A stretch of DNA of 64,000 bases from Bufo bufo (GCF_905171765.1 NC_053397.1:7445677-7509676), one strand, 5' to 3'; numbered from the stretch's first letter, positions 42,572 through 54,330 are shown. The notes: generated from the letters alone by a model not told the origin. A program made the numbers and translations.

Positions 42572-44131
42572 TGCGTGCAGAATTATTAGGCAAATGAGTA
42601 TTTTGACCACATCATCCTCTTTATGCATGTTGTCTTACTCCAAGCTGTATAGGCTCGAAAGCCTACTACCAATTAAGCATATTAGGTGATGTGCATCTCT
42701 GTAATGAGAAGGGGTGTGGTCTAATGACATCAACACCCTATATTAGATGTGCATAATTATTAGGCAACTTCCTTTCCTTTGGCAAAATGGGTCAAAAGAA
42801 GGACTTGACAGGCTCAGAAAAGTCAAAAATAGTGAGATATCTTGCAGAGGGATGCAGCACTCTTAAAATTGCAAAGCTTCTGAAGCGTGATCATCGAACA
42901 ATCAAGCGTTTCATTCAAAATAGTCAACAGGGTCGCAAGAAGCGTGTGGAAAAACCAAGGCGCAAAATAACTGCCCATGAACTGAGAAAAGTCAAGCGTG
43001 CAGCTGCCAAGATGCCACTTGCCACCAGTTTGGCCATATTTCAGAGCTGCAACATCACTGGAGTGCCCAAAAGCACAAGGTGTGCAATACTCAGAGACAT
43101 GGCCAAGGTAAGAAAGGCTGAAAGACGACCACCACTGAACAAGACACACAAGCTGAAACGTCAAGACTGGGCCAAGAAATATCTCAAGACTGATTTTTCT
43201 AAGGTTTTATGGACTGATGAAATGAGAGTGAGTCTTGATGGGCCAGATGGATGGGCCGGTGGCTGGATTGGTAAAGGGCAGAAAGCTCCAGTCCGACTCA
43301 GACGCCAGCAAGATGGAGGTGGAGTACTGGTTTGGGCTGGTATCATCAAAGATGAGCTTGTGGGGCCTTTTCGGGTTGAGGATGGAGTCAAGCTCAACTC
43401 CCAGTCCTACTGCCAGTTTCTTGAAGACACCTTCTTCAAGCAGTGGTACAGGAAGAAGTCTGCATCCTTCAAGAAAAACATGATTTTCATGCAGGACAAT
43501 GCTCCATCACACGCGTCCAAGTACTCCACAGCGTGGCTGGCAAGAAAGGGTATAAAAGAAGAAAATCTAATGACATGGCCTCCTTGTTCACCTGATCTGA
43601 ACCCCATTGAGAACCTGTGGTCCATCATCAAATGTGAGATTTACAAGGAGGGAAAACAGTACACCTCTCTGAACAGTGTCTGGGAGGCTGTGGTTGCTGC
43701 TGCACGCAATGTTGATGGTGAACAGATCAAAACACTGACAGAATCCATGGATGGCAGACTTTTGAGTGTCCTTGCAAAGAAAGGTGGCTATATTGGTCAC
43801 TGATTTGTTTTTGTTTTGTTTTTGAATGTCAGAAATGTATATTTGTGAATGTTGAGATGTTATATTGGTTTCACTGGTAAAAATAAATAATTTAAATGGG
43901 TATATATTTGTTTTTTGTTAAGTTGCCTAATAATTATGCACAGTAATAGTCACCTGCACACACAGATATCCCCCTAAAATAGCTAAAACTAAAAACAAAC
44001 TAAAAACTACTTCCAAAAATATTCAGCTTTGATATTAATGAGTTTTTTGGGTTCATTGAGAACATGGTTGTTGTTCAATAATAAAATTAATCCTCAAAAA
44101 TACAACTTGCCTAATAATTCTGCACTCCCTG
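42569..44131 (+). mobile_element. Complete Tc1/mariner-type DD37E transposon
   Basis: 1563 bp with ends CACTGCGTGCAGAATTATTA and, inverted, CAGGGAGTGCAGAATTATTA, flanked by TA (42567-42568, 44132-44133). It contains one intact transposase ORF. Further internal copies of TAATTATTAGGCAA occur near both ends (about 42756 and 43922), suggesting paired transposase sites. It looks young and possibly mobile. Confidence 0.93.
42787..43803 (+). CDS. Tc1/mariner transposase, DD37E, intact
   Basis: Uninterrupted 338-residue ORF of usual length for the superfamily. The N-terminal paired-type DNA-binding domain (residues 1-110) contains helix-turn-helix segments (KSKIVRYLAEGCSTLKIAKL; HELRKVKRAAAKMP). 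The catalytic domain has WTDE (D144), FMQDN (D237) and PIENLW (E275), with 37 residues between the last two, hence DD37E. GGGVLVWAGI follows the usual pattern after the first Asp. It would excise and reinsert the element at TA dinucleotides. Start: first ATG after the inverted repeat, with the second motif copy just upstream. All catalytic residues are present, so the protein may be active. Confidence 0.94.
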   Translation: MGQKKDLTGSEKSKIVRYLAEGCSTLKIAKLLKRDHRTIKRFIQNSQQGRKKRVEKPRRKITAHELRKVKRAAAKMPLATSLAIFQSCNITGVPKSTRCAILRDMAKVRKAERRPPLNKTHKLKRQDWAKKYLKTDFSKVLWTDEMRVSLDGPDGWAGGWIGKGQKAPVRLRRQQDGGGVLVWAGIIKDELVGPFRVEDGVKLNSQSYCQFLEDTFFKQWYRKKSASFKKNMIFMQDNAPSHASKYSTAWLARKGIKEENLMTWPPCSPDLNPIENLWSIIKCEIYKEGKQYTSLNSVWEAVVAAARNVDGEQIKTLTESMDGRLLSVLAKKGGYIGH

Positions 44132-44165
44132 TATATATATATTAGGGAACGGTGTCTCTTCCACT

Positions 44166-47100
44166 TCATGTAAATTTACGGAAGCACGCCCATGGTTTCC
44201 ATATCTCGAGAAACCGGGTCCGTGAGCGGGTTTCCCAATGAGCGAGTTCCTCAAATCTATATAGTTGGTCAGTCTTTTCAATCCACATTTGCATAGTAGG
44301 CGGGGACTCATTCTTCCAAAGGAAAGGGATCAACAGTTGGGCAGCCGTAAGGAGCATGGTCGGCAGATTTGACTTAGAGGGGATGAGCGAGTCATTAGGG
44401 CACCAGAGTAAGATTAAGTTGGCATCTAAGCGCACCTGAGAGGAACAGATCTGATTAATCTGTACCTCCAGTTGGTCCCAGAATGAACGTATTTTACTAC
44501 AACGCCACCATATGTGAGAGAGGGAGCCAGCTTCAATCCCGCACTTCCAGCGCTGCTTTGGTCTGTCAGGGTTGAGTTTGTGCAGGAATTCCGGCGTCTT
44601 ATACCATCTCGTGAGTAATTTGTACGAATTTTCCTGGATTTTAATACACCGGTTGAAGCCGTGTGAATGAGAGAAGATGAACGCTCTCTCTAGGTCTGAG
44701 AGACTTATTGAAAGCTCTTTTTCCCAAGCGCCTTTAAATTGCAGTGCCGGAGGAGCGGCAGAGAGCAACTCCCTGTACAAGGTTGAAAGTGTTTTTTTTG
44801 GGGCCTCGGTCACCTCTATCTTTTTCTCTAGCCAGGTGGGCGATTTGGCCGTGAGGTTTGGTACTTTGAGAGCAGTGGTATCTTTGCTAAAGGCCATGGT
44901 TGAGAGAAAAGAAGTGGTGCTGACCTTGGGGAGGGAGCGTATAGCGGTCCAATCTAGGTCGCCGCTATCTGATGTGATATCACGTAGTGTGATTTCCGAT
45001 AATAGGGACTAAACACTTGTTGGTTTGGAGGTGTCGGGATAGACATGTCCCTGTAACAGGTGGAAAGGTAGGTGAGGGCTGGGAAACCAAAGGTCCTGGG
45101 ATTTGTACAATTTCGCCCATTCGACTAACATGCCCTTCCAAAATGGGGAGGTGTATGAGTTTTTAGGAGAGCAAGAGCGGATTCCCCAGAGTATAAGGTT
45201 TTCTTTATAAGATAGCAGATTACGTTCTAGATGGATGCAGAGGTTCGGGGGATGGCGGTTGGTCAAGGAGAGGCATCTACCTAGTAACGAAGCTTTGTAG
45301 TACGTGTAAATATCAGGTAGGCCAAAGCCTCCGAATCTCCTCTCTCTGGTCAGGGTGGAATAGGCTATTCTAGAGGATTTACCGGCCCATAAAAAGAGAG
45401 AGAACGAGCGGCGCACTTCCACAAAGAAAGATTGGTAGGGTTTGCAATAAATATAGAAGCTTGGGAACTATAAAGGTCTTAAGGTAGTTTTTCCTGCCTA
45501 TCCAGGAGGTAAAAGGGAGTTTTAAGGACTGCAAGTGTAATCTAATGGACTTGAGTAGGGGGGCGTAATTAAGGTCAAAAAGTTCCCTGAGATCAGCCGA
45601 GACATGAACTCCCAGGAATGTGATATCTCGGGGGGCCCAAGAAAAGGAAGAGGTGCGTTTAAGAGATTTTACCAAGGAGTTCGGGCAGGTAACATTTAGG
45701 GCGAGGGACTTGGTATAGTTAATCTTAAAGTTGGATATCCACCCAAACTCCTCGAAGAGTACATGCAACTTAAGGAATGAAATGTTGGGGTTGGTAGTTA
45801 TAATGAGAAGGTTGTCTGCAAAGGCTGCGGTGAGATGAATGTGGGAGGCAATTTGGATGCCTTTGATTTCTGGGTCCTGTCTGATTTTGCAGAGTAACGT
45901 TTCCATGACAATAATGAAAAGTGCCGGGGACAGTGGACATCCCTGCCTGGTGCCATTGGAGATTGCAAAGGTAGGTGAGAGGGTGCCATTGACTTTGATT
46001 CTGGCAGAGGGGCACGAGTATAGAGAGAAAATAGCTGTGATGAATTGTTCTGGGAAGCCAAATTTCGACAGGGCCAGCTGACCCTGTCAAAAGCTTTCTC
46101 CGCGTCAGTACTGAGCAAAGCAGCGCCGTGGATGTGCACTGGGCCCAGTTCATAAAGTGAAGAAGGCGGACGGTATTCTCACTGCCCTGTCTGCCAGAGA
46201 CGAACCCAACTTGTTCCTCATGGATAATATCAGGAAGAATTGTCTGAATCCGTTGGGCCAGGATCTTAGCCCACCACTTAAGATCTGTGTTCAGTAGGGA
46301 TATTGGGCGGTAACTGCCACAGTTTAGTGGGTCTTTGTTTTCTTTGTGGATAATGGTGATGTGCGCTTCAAGCGATTGGGGGTAAGGGAGCCTCCAGTAA
46401 GCAAATGGTTGCATAAGGTCTGGAAGTGGGGCACTAAAATATTCTTGAAAGTTTTGTAATAAGTTATGGAAAAGCCGTCAGGCCCAGGAATTTTTCCAGA
46501 CGGGATCGAAGAAAGGACTTTAAGAATTTCCGCATCAGTGATTGGGGCTAGGAGTTGGGAGGATTGCGGAGTTATGTTCGATAGTTGGAGAGAAGAGAGG
46601 AATTTTTCCGCCACTGCCGAGAGATCCACTGGTGATGAGTTAGAGGGGGATGGTAAGTTATAAAGCTCTTTATAAAAAGAGCTAACAGCTTTCGCTATAT
46701 CAGGGGTAGTTTTGAGGAGGTTACCCTTTGGCGTCTTTAATGGCCGAGATGAAGGAGTCTGCGTATTGTTTCTCAGCTATTGCTGACATGAGTTTGTTCC
46801 CCTTGTCGCCGTGTGCGTAGGATCTGAATTTGGAGCGGAGGATGAGTTTGGCTGAGGTTATATTGAGTAAATTCTTATGTTTCGTTCTGGCCTCCGAAAG
46901 CTCAGCCGCGCAACTCAGGGCTTGTGATTGTTTGTGGACAAGTTCGAGCGATGCAATCTGGGACAGGAGGGTCGCCAAGGCTTGCGAGCGTTGTTTTTTG
47001 ATGTGAGAGCCGAGGGCTATAAGTTCCCCGCGAATCACTGCTTTATGGGCTTCCCAGATGATGGAGGGGGAGGGCGGGGTGGGACCTGCCGCATTTCGCT

Positions 47101-47880
47101 GAAAAAATTTGTTTAGTGAGGAGGACAGTTTTGATGCATTGGCTGAATCTAGAATAAGGGTGTCGTTGAGTTGAGCCAATTCCACTCCTTCCTCGGAAGG
47201 GCAGTTAAAGAAAGGGACAGAAAAATGGGGGCGTGATCGGAGAGGGTAATATTGCCTATTTTGGCATCTATGAGCAATGGGGTTTGAGCTGATGAGAGGA
47301 AGAGGTAGTCCAGTCTATGGTAGGAGGATTTAGCATTGGAGTAAAATGTAAAATCCCTACCAGAGGGGTTTAGTGTGCGCCATGTGTCTAAAACCCCTAA
47401 CTTCCTTAGTGCGAGTTTTAAGCGCCGAAGGTTCCTATGTGTAATGACCGATTTCTTGGAGGAGTCCAATGTAGGGTCCAGAGCAACATTAAAATCACCA
47501 CCTAAGATAACAATTCCTTCCTTAAAGGAGGATAGTAAAGCGAGGACTCTGAACCAGCCATGCAACCTGTCCCCTATTAGGAGCGTATAGGTTAGCCAGG
47601 GTAACCGGTGTGTCCGCAATAGTGCCCTTCACAAACAAATATCTACCCTGAGAGTCAGAGGAGGAGGCAGAAAGTTTAAATGGTAGTTGTTTGTGAATGG
47701 CTATACTGACACCCCTGCTAGCAGAGCTATATGCGCTATGGAACCATTGGGAGAATTTCTTAGGGGGGAGGTTAGGTCGACGGACACTTTATCTTTTTGA
47801 AGAAGGGATAATACCTGGGATCTCTTGCATGGCTCGTTCAGGCCTCTGACATTGAGGGAAGAGACTACGATGGAAGCCAT
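44166..47880 (-). pseudogene. L1 ORF2 pseudogene, copy 1 (EN-RT)
   Basis: Pieces in changing frames. Endonuclease: SLNVRGLNEPCKRSQVLSLL (47701-47880), GGDFNVALDPTLDSS and SDHAPIFL (47149-47619). Linker: 46721-47185. RT: LLNTDLKWWAKILAQRI, EEQVGFVSGRQGSENT (45770-46629), and the catalytic box as AFADNLLI where FADD is expected, so the second catalytic Asp is Asn (about 45815). Thumb and C-terminal region: ENSYKLLTRWYKTPEFLHKL, WWRCSKIRSFW (44166-45422). Frameshifts, plus the Asp-to-Asn change, make it inactive. Confidence 0.87.
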
Positions 47881-48414
47881 TTTAGGATAAGAGAGGAAAG
47901 GTTTGCGTGTAGTCGCCATATGATCCGGGAGAGCGTGGAAAATGAGGGAAGAGACACAAAAGTGGTAAGGCAGGTTAGGTCAGATGGAAGAGAACACCTG
48001 TAATCATAGGGAGGCAAAAGGTAAATAACATGGTGCAACCAAAACAGTAAGATATGAACTGGTAGCTCCACAAGGCGCCTGACGTTTGGGGGATCCTTTC
48101 TCATTACGGCGTACGGCCGGGATCCATCAGGTGGGGGGTCCTGCAGAGCATGTGAGGGCCTTAGGAAGGCCATCATGGGTAAAGGGGAATGAACTGATAA
48201 GAACACTGGCATAACCCCAGCGTCTGGGGTGGGGGGTAGAAACAAACCAGAGCACCAGGTCCTTGAGAAAATCTGGCGAACATATTCTAGCTATAACTCA
48301 AAGCTAAGAGTACCAGTGTAGGGTCAACTGCGGTCGTAGGCGTGAGGTTCGAAAAACAGCGGAACTCACGAGGCAGAACTCAAACAGAGGGAACCATACA
48401 AGTGCTAGAGAGTC

Positions 48415-49350
48415 TCAGCGATGTGGAAGGGGTCCCGATTTCGCTTGGCGGTTTTGTCCAGGCTTGTCGGCCACTCCAGAAGAGACATGCTGCCATGGGT
48501 CTTCTCGGTGTAGCACAGGCAGAGGGTCACCTTGGTTGGCTGGCATCCAGGAGGGGATATCCACGGGTGAGATTCCCAGGGGTCCCCGAGCAGCTTTTAA
48601 GTCCGAGGGAGTGCGGATAGTGATCTGCCTCCCGTTCTTCATAATGACAAGTAAAAACTGATATAGCCACCTAAACGGGATGGCCGAGGTCTTAAGAGAT
48701 TCCAGGAGCGGGCGAAGCACACGGCGTTTAGCCAATGTGGAAGGCACCAAGTCCTGGAAGAACAGAATGGGCGTGCCGTCATACTCTAGGCGTTCTGCTT
48801 CTCTGGCCACTTGCAAGAGGGCCGCTGTATCCACATAGCTGAGGAGGCCGCAAATCACATCCCTTGGGGGCTCAGATGCCTTAGGTTTAGGCCGTAGAGC
48901 ACGGTGGATGCGTTCAATTACGATTTTCCCAGCTCCCAAAAGAGTCGCGAATATTTTGTTCGCGATTTTTTCCAATGCTTCCATTGCGAATGTTTCTGGT
49001 AATTTTCGGATTCGAACATTATTTCGGCGGCTGCGATTTTAATGATCTTCGATTCAAAGAAGCGCCTCGTTAATCAGTACCTTGTGCGATTGTAGGGCCT
49101 CACCCGATTTTTCGGCGTGCGAAAAAATTGCATCCTGCGAAGTTTCCAGCGCTTGCACCCGGTGTCCCAGGCCACAGAGGTCTTCTTTAATATCGGTCAG
49201 GTCTTGCTTGAGAGGGGCCAAGGCAGAGTCCAGAACCTCTTGAAGCACTGCTTTGGAAATAATCGCACCGCGCTTCCGAATTTTATACTCGGAAGCGTCA
49301 GATGCACTTCCCGCCTCCGAATATTCTTCAGCTTCAGAATGAAGAGTTGC
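48415..49350 (-). pseudogene. L1 ORF1 pseudogene, copy 1
   Basis: Two adjacent frames (48415-48984, 49054-49470) give a coiled-coil-like segment (LKQDLTDIKEDLCGLGHRVQ) followed by the RNA-binding part (IERIHRALRPKPKASEPPRD; FFQDLVPSTLAKRRVLRPLL). This matches L1 ORF1p, an RNA chaperone that coats L1 RNA. A gap and frameshift near 49000-49050 separate the parts. The N-terminus is uncertain because MITE sequence takes over. Confidence 0.82.
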
Positions 49351-49468
49351 GCTATTTACAATTTTTTTTCCCTTTATTTTGGTAAAAGGATAATTTTTTT
49401 CACTTAATTTTTTGTCCCACACTGGGACTTCAACTTTTTGGTGTCTGATCCCCTTTACAATGCATGAC

Positions 49469-49482
49469 AATACTTCTGTATT
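49469..49482. repeat. 14-bp target-site duplication, left copy
   Basis: AATACTTCTGTATT, repeated exactly at 50929-50942, brackets the second Penelope-like insertion. Confidence 0.8.
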
Positions 49483-49622
49483 AAGTGGGAAAGATCGGCA
49501 CTCGACTTATCATCCGCATGGGAAAAGAGCGAGCTCCAAATTAGTAGCAAAGGAATCCCAGGGGACAACGGCTTTATCAATTCATATGCTTGATATTTAT
49601 TCCATCAATAATTACAGTAATT

Positions 49623-49660
49623 GGACGCGTTTCGGTCCGTCCAGCCTTTGTCAGCAAACA
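49623..49660 (-). ncRNA. Degenerate hammerhead-like motif, second Penelope-like element
   Basis: Minus strand reads CTGACAAAGGC, a weak GG..CC helix, then CCGAAACGCGTCC. This resembles the hammerhead boxes with substitutions in the first box (CTGACAA for CTGATGA). Probably inactive. Confidence 0.35.
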
Positions 49661-49786
49661 TTTCACAAAATGATCCAAACTCAAGTTATAGTGACTCCCC
49701 ACACACGTGGGATGACGTCAGATGCCCAGGTGAGGCGGCCATAGCCATCTGTCAATCACAAGTGGTAGGCGTATACACCAGCCTAC

Positions 49787-50334
49787 TGTCACAGCCAGAC
49801 AGTTGAGAAGCTCTGACAGGAGCCTTTCAGATCCTCCTCCTTGAATTTCTTTGTTTTGGTTTAGTTTCTCATCTCGTTAGTCTATCTCAGCTGTCATGCT
49901 GTTGGACTGATTGCTGCCCTTTAAGTTCCTCCCCAGAATGCAGTAGTGTGCGGCTTATACAACTTCCTGGAGTGTGTGTGCGCGCGCGCATGCTGTTCCT
50001 TGTTCCTTGTTCCCAGTCCACAGTCGTCTGCAAGATAATTTCTGTTTATGTATTTATGATTTTCTGTTTTCTGGATCCAGGTGACCCTGACTCCCTCCGT
50101 GTCTGTGTAGGGAGCCGGTGGTCATGTCCCCTCACTATTGTAGGGTCTTCAGGTGTAAGATAGTCGAGGTTCGTGGATATGCGCCCATCCACCTTTGGGG
50201 TGGTCGCATAGGCTGAGCAATAAGGGAGAGCGGCAGGTCTCTTGCAGGGGTCTCCCCTTTTGTTCCTTAGTTGTGGATCCAGTGAGTCATTGTTTATATT
50301 GTATTGTCTTGTTTCCTGTACATCATCCGTGACA
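49787..50334. mobile_element. Solo LTR (548 bp) in the Penelope-like element
   Basis: TGTCACAGCC at the start and CATCCGTGACA at the end, with the exact 5-bp duplication CCTAC at 49782-49786 and 50335-50339. No internal retroelement coding. Confidence 0.85.
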
Positions 50335-50559
50335 CCTACACAGCAAGTAATAGGATACATATATATACAAAGTATAACAATCTAATCCCAAGGTTGCTCA
50401 TAATCAAATACAAACTTGCAAAAAAATTATAAAGATAAAGTATCAAATATAAAACGATACCACAAAATCACAAGTGTCATCTTGAATACGCCGTCTGAAA
50501 GGGAAACAAATAACCTTTAATACATTATATACATCATATATCATCTAATTGAGTAATTT

Positions 50560-50884
50560 CTTAATCCCTATTGAGTCCCCTGGGCTGTAAAGTGCCCAGG
50601 GAATGAATCCAATAGGCTTCCCTACGTAATAATCGTTTCTTAATATCTCCACCTCTCCTATGCCTTGTGACCTGCTCCAATACTTGGAATATCAATTAAG
50701 AGATAGAATGACATGTACTATGAAATTGGGCTGGTGTGGGTAACAACAAATTCGTAGTCTGTATTGTGGACTTATGTTTGCATATACGGTCCCTTACAGT
50801 CTGCATGGTCTCCCCAATATACACTAGGCCACATGGACATTTATTTAAATAGATTACTGTAAATATTGATGGAATAAATATCAA
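50560..50884 (-). pseudogene. Penelope-like GIY-YIG endonuclease C-terminal fragment
   Basis: An open stretch (50696-50884) encodes VIYLNKCPCGLVYIGETMQT and RDRICKHKS, matching the GIY-YIG nuclease in the element at 3027-5378. A further in-family segment, REAYWIHSLGTLQPRGLNRD then stop (about 50560-50635), lies in another frame. RT is absent. Truncated and frameshifted, so inactive. Confidence 0.82.
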
Positions 50885-51389
50885 GCATATGAATTGAAGA
50901 AGCCGTTGTCCGCTGGGATTCCTTTGCTAATACTTCTGTATTGTGCTGCATTGGCTGTAAGTGTATTACACACTGTACTACACTTACAGCCTTCCTGCCT
51001 GTGAGATCCAGGTTGCTGGATCTCACAGGCTCATCTGGAAGGCAGCTATGATGCCTAAGGTTGGCATCGTGCTGCCTTCCATGCCATCGAGTCCCCGCCA
51101 CAGCAGTGCTGGGACCCGATGGCTGCTTCCTCCCTCCACGGACATCGCATGTGCCGCGGTCAGAGCTGACAGTGGCTGTGCAGAGGTTAATGCGCCGCAT
51201 CAGTGATTTCACCGATGCCGGCACATGAAGCAGGGGTCCGGCTATCAGTGACTGTCGGACCCCTGCCACTGATCGGGCGGGCGCAGCTCCTGCACCCGCT
51301 CGATCAACATGACGTACATGTACTTCTCTGGTCCTTAAGTCACGGCCAGAGGTGACGTACATGTACGTCATGGGTCCTAAATGGGTTAA

Positions 51390-51774
51390 AAGGCCTTTTG
51401 TGGCCCTATTAGCTATCGTTTGGTGTCCCTAACAGCCTGTCCCTGCTCCACACAGCAACCTCTCCCTACACTAGCAAAAGACTGAATGTAAAAGGGCGCC
51501 CAGATCGAGTATATTTATAGGGTAGGGGGTGGTGTCCATGTGCTGAAATGTCTCAATTGGCTGTCCTGTATGACCTGATGGATGTGTCATGGGTCAAAGT
51601 TCGGAGCAATGCAAAAGAATATGGCACCAGCGGACATCGCCATATGTTTGCATGTTCACTAAAAGGAGGGGAAAAGGAGAAGTGGAAGGGGGGGAAGGAA
51701 GGGGGTGGAGGGGAGTAAGAAGATGGAGATGATGTGATTATTGCTGTTTGGGGCGGGGGGTTGTGGTCATACAT
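51390..51774. other. Noncoding interval with purine-rich tract
   Basis: No gene. 51661-51735 is a G/A-rich tract (AGGAGGGGAAAAGGAGAAG). It lies beyond the 3' end of L1 copy 2 and could be part of its 3' UTR, pyrimidine-rich on the L1 sense strand. Confidence 0.5.
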
Positions 51775-53523
51775 AAGTCATCAGAGGTGCCTGAACTTTT
51801 TCCAATTTTCCCAAGTGCCAAGGAATTTCTGGCGAGAGCCCAATTCCCAAGAGGCCAACTCCTCAAATCTGAACAGTTGGTCTATTTTTCCCAGCCAAGC
51901 TTCAATCAGGGGTGGCAAGTCAGATTTCCAGTTTAGTGGAATTAATAGTCTGGCAGCAGTAATGAGAGTTGTCACTAAGCAGTTCTTGGCGGGATAAGAT
52001 ACACATTCAGGCTCCAAAGTAGGATAAGCTTAGGGTCCAGTTGTTGGGTCTTCTCCACACCTCCAGCAAGTGTCCGGAATGTCCGGGTTTATCTTGTGTA
52101 GAAACACAGGTGTTTTGTACCATCTTGTTAATAGTTTATAGGAGTTTTCTTGAATAGTGATACAACGCGAAAAGCCATGGGAATTTGCTAAAATTGCAGC
52201 TTTTTCAGGTGTGGAGAATATTATAGAGAGTTCCCGTTCCCAGGCATCTAGGTAATGGAGGGCAGGAGGTGTGGAGGAGAGCAGCTCCTTATACATAAGG
52301 CATAGGCTTCTACGTTCAGGGGGCTGTGGCAATGTGAACATTGAAGTGTTGTTTCCCCAGGTTCCAGTCCGGGACTTACGGCATGCTCATGTCCAGGGGT
52401 CCTATTTAATCCTGCTACTGGATCCTGGGGGGGTCTCACTCTGGAGAGTCTGTGTGCAGACAGAGGCCTGGTGAGGCTCTGTCAGTGTGGTCTCAGCTAG
52501 GCAAGGCTGAGGGGCCACGAGGCTATGCAATAACCTGGACTTTGGGGGACTCAGCGACACCCTGGAACAAGCATTGAAAGGTCAGAGTCAGGAGGACTGC
52601 TAGACCACAACCCCCTCCAAAGGTACTGCATTTGTTACAGCCTGAGGGCTGGTGGACTGTATGTCTGGGGTAAGCCGCACCTGGTTCCATGTGGGAACGC
52701 TATCGTATAGCCGAGTTAGGGATACGATGTTTATTATGTTTAGGTAGAGCCCAGACGGGCAGGCTTTTTTTTTATGCCATGTTCTGTATGAAGAGTGTAA
52801 AATAAATTGCACTGTTTGGACCTGAAACCCAGTGGTTATGAAGATCATTGTGAGAATGACCCCCGAATAAGAGGCGATCCCTTACAGGGCTTAGACCCTA
52901 TTTTACTTTCTAACCAAGTTAGGTTAGTTGGAAAGGGGGGCAATTTAAGTGCTCTGATGTCATTATGAAAGCTCATCAGGTGTAGGAACATAGAGCTCTA
53001 AACCTGAGGCAAGTCTAAAATGGCGTTCCAGTCTAGGGCTCCCCCTTAGTTGCATATGTCGTCCAGGGTGAACCCCTGAAGAGAAGACCAAATTCCAGAA
53101 GGTACTTCTCTATCAACATAGATATAGGCCTGTAAAAGCGGCAGTAGGAGGGCTGGATGTGGGAACCTCAAGTCATTGTTCGTGTACAGTTTGGACCATT
53201 CAGTTAGCATTCCTTTCCATATTGGAGAGATATTTGCCGTATTAAACAAGCAGGGGTGAATACCTCAGAGAGTTGTTCTCTATAAGAGAGAAGGGTAGCT
53301 TCTAGTTGCGAACATATTGAGGATGGTTGCTTTGCTAACAGGTGAAATCCCCTACTGAGCTGTGCGGCCTTATAGTATAAGCAGATTTCTGGCAGCCCAA
53401 AACCCCCAAACCTCTTTTCCCTGGTGAGGGTTGTATAGTCTATCCTAGCTTTCTTCCTCTTCCAAATGAAGGATGTGAATAGTCTCTTAAGGTCTGTGAG
53501 GTAATTTTTCCTCCCTACTCAAG
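51775..53523 (-). pseudogene. L1 copy 2, 3' part (thumb and C-terminal region), interrupted
   Basis: Minus strand. 51781-52017 and 52030-52324 match the C-terminus of copy 1 (IDQLFRFEELASWE; ENSYKLLTRWYKTPVFLHKI), with about 190 bp deleted between them. 52887-53523 continues upstream through a solo LTR insertion. It joins 60413-64000 across the LTR retrotransposon. Frameshifts throughout; inactive. Confidence 0.85.
52325..52886 (+). mobile_element. Solo LTR (562 bp) in L1 copy 2
   Basis: Starts TGTGGCAATG, ends CCCTTACA, with GGGC on both sides (52321-52324, 52887-52890). Removing it and one GGGC restores alignment with L1 copy 1 apart from a 1-nt shift. AATAAA at 52801 supports plus orientation. 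The 4-bp duplication is short, so ends are slightly less certain. Confidence 0.72.
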
Positions 53524-54329
53524 TGTGACGGACTGAACCGTCACTGGGGCTGCTGGAGAAGCCTGAGGGCTAGCCTCCTTCCTACAGACTATGGACCCAG
53601 AACTATGGAGACCCCCTCAGACCTTTTGGGGTTATAAGGAACTATGAACCCTGATTTATGTGTGGAATTTATATGCCACATATTTCCTATTGCCCATTAA
53701 AAAGGCATGGTGTGGATTCAGCAACACAAAAAGAGTTAACTCTGCACTGAGACTCCCACTGATTGTGTTAGTGATGGGATTAAGTAGATGATTATAGGAG
53801 CAGCCGACTGCTAGATGAGTAGATCACCATATGATACTCAGGAGATAATCCCATCACATGTGTCTCCTCCCTCCCTATTCATTCATTATGGAGGGGGTGA
53901 AGATGTCTGTTTGCATGTTGTTCATGGGTGATTGCGTTATGTTGTTAGACTTCTTGAACTGTATATATACTGAGTTGATCTTCAATAAAGGGAGTTTCTG
54001 TTTTACCCTTCATCATGTTGAGGCTGGTGTTTGGGTAACACTGGGGATTGCTATACACTGAAGATTTGCTATACCCCCCTGGCTATAACTACTAGCTCTT
54101 GTAAGAGCTATTCCTGCCCTCTGGATTTAGGAGAGGTTCACCCACCTGAAGTGGAAGGCCGGACTTGGGTCCAGCATGGGTGGAGGATGGTGAGACCTCA
54201 ACCAAGCGGTTCATGTTCCTGGTTCCTGTGGTGGTTACGGTGTCGAGTGGAGTGCTTGGAGTCCTCAGGAAGCGCTAGGAGCATTCATCAATGGAGGTAC
54301 CCGGTCGGGGTGCCAGGAGATCCGTTACA
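53524..54329 (+). repeat. 5' LTR
   Basis: TGTGACGGAC...CCGTTACA, with TATATATAC near 53957 and AATAAA near 53984 as core promoter and polyadenylation signals. It differs from the 3' LTR by scattered substitutions and small indels. Confidence 0.9.
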
Positions 54330-54330
54330 G

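Larger units (their letters stand above)
44150..49400 (-). mobile_element. L1-clade LINE copy 1, near full length, decayed
   Basis: Minus-strand LINE with ORF1, endonuclease, RT and C-terminal domain in order, broken by many frameshifts. The 3' end lies next to the (TA)n tract at about 44132-44150. The 5' end is unclear because MITE sequence begins somewhere near 49350-49400. Between the ORFs (about 47920-48410) no coding is recognised. Domain order and motifs fit the L1/Tx1 group common in amphibians. Confidence 0.85.
49483..50928 (-). mobile_element. Second Penelope-like element, 5' truncated with inverted end piece
   Basis: Between 14-bp duplications. Minus strand: the GIY-YIG C-terminal coding end (50560-50884), then 3' noncoding DNA carrying a hammerhead-like motif. 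The outer 76 bp at the right (50853-50928) are an inverted copy of 49546-49620 on the left, the known Penelope-like habit of carrying an inverted terminal-repeat fragment at the 5' end. A solo LTR (49787-50334) has since inserted. Confidence 0.82.
49400..51389. mobile_element. Palindromic TTAA-type MITE interrupted by a Penelope-like insertion
   Basis: Left part about 49400-49482, right part 50943-51389. Joining sides gives the palindromic AATACTTCTGTATT centre. The right part has hairpins (CCTGTGAGATCCAG against CTGGATCTCACAGG, 50999-51030) and ends ACGTACATGTACGTCATGGG then GGGTTAA, like the right end at 15440-15483. The left limit is uncertain. Confidence 0.45.
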
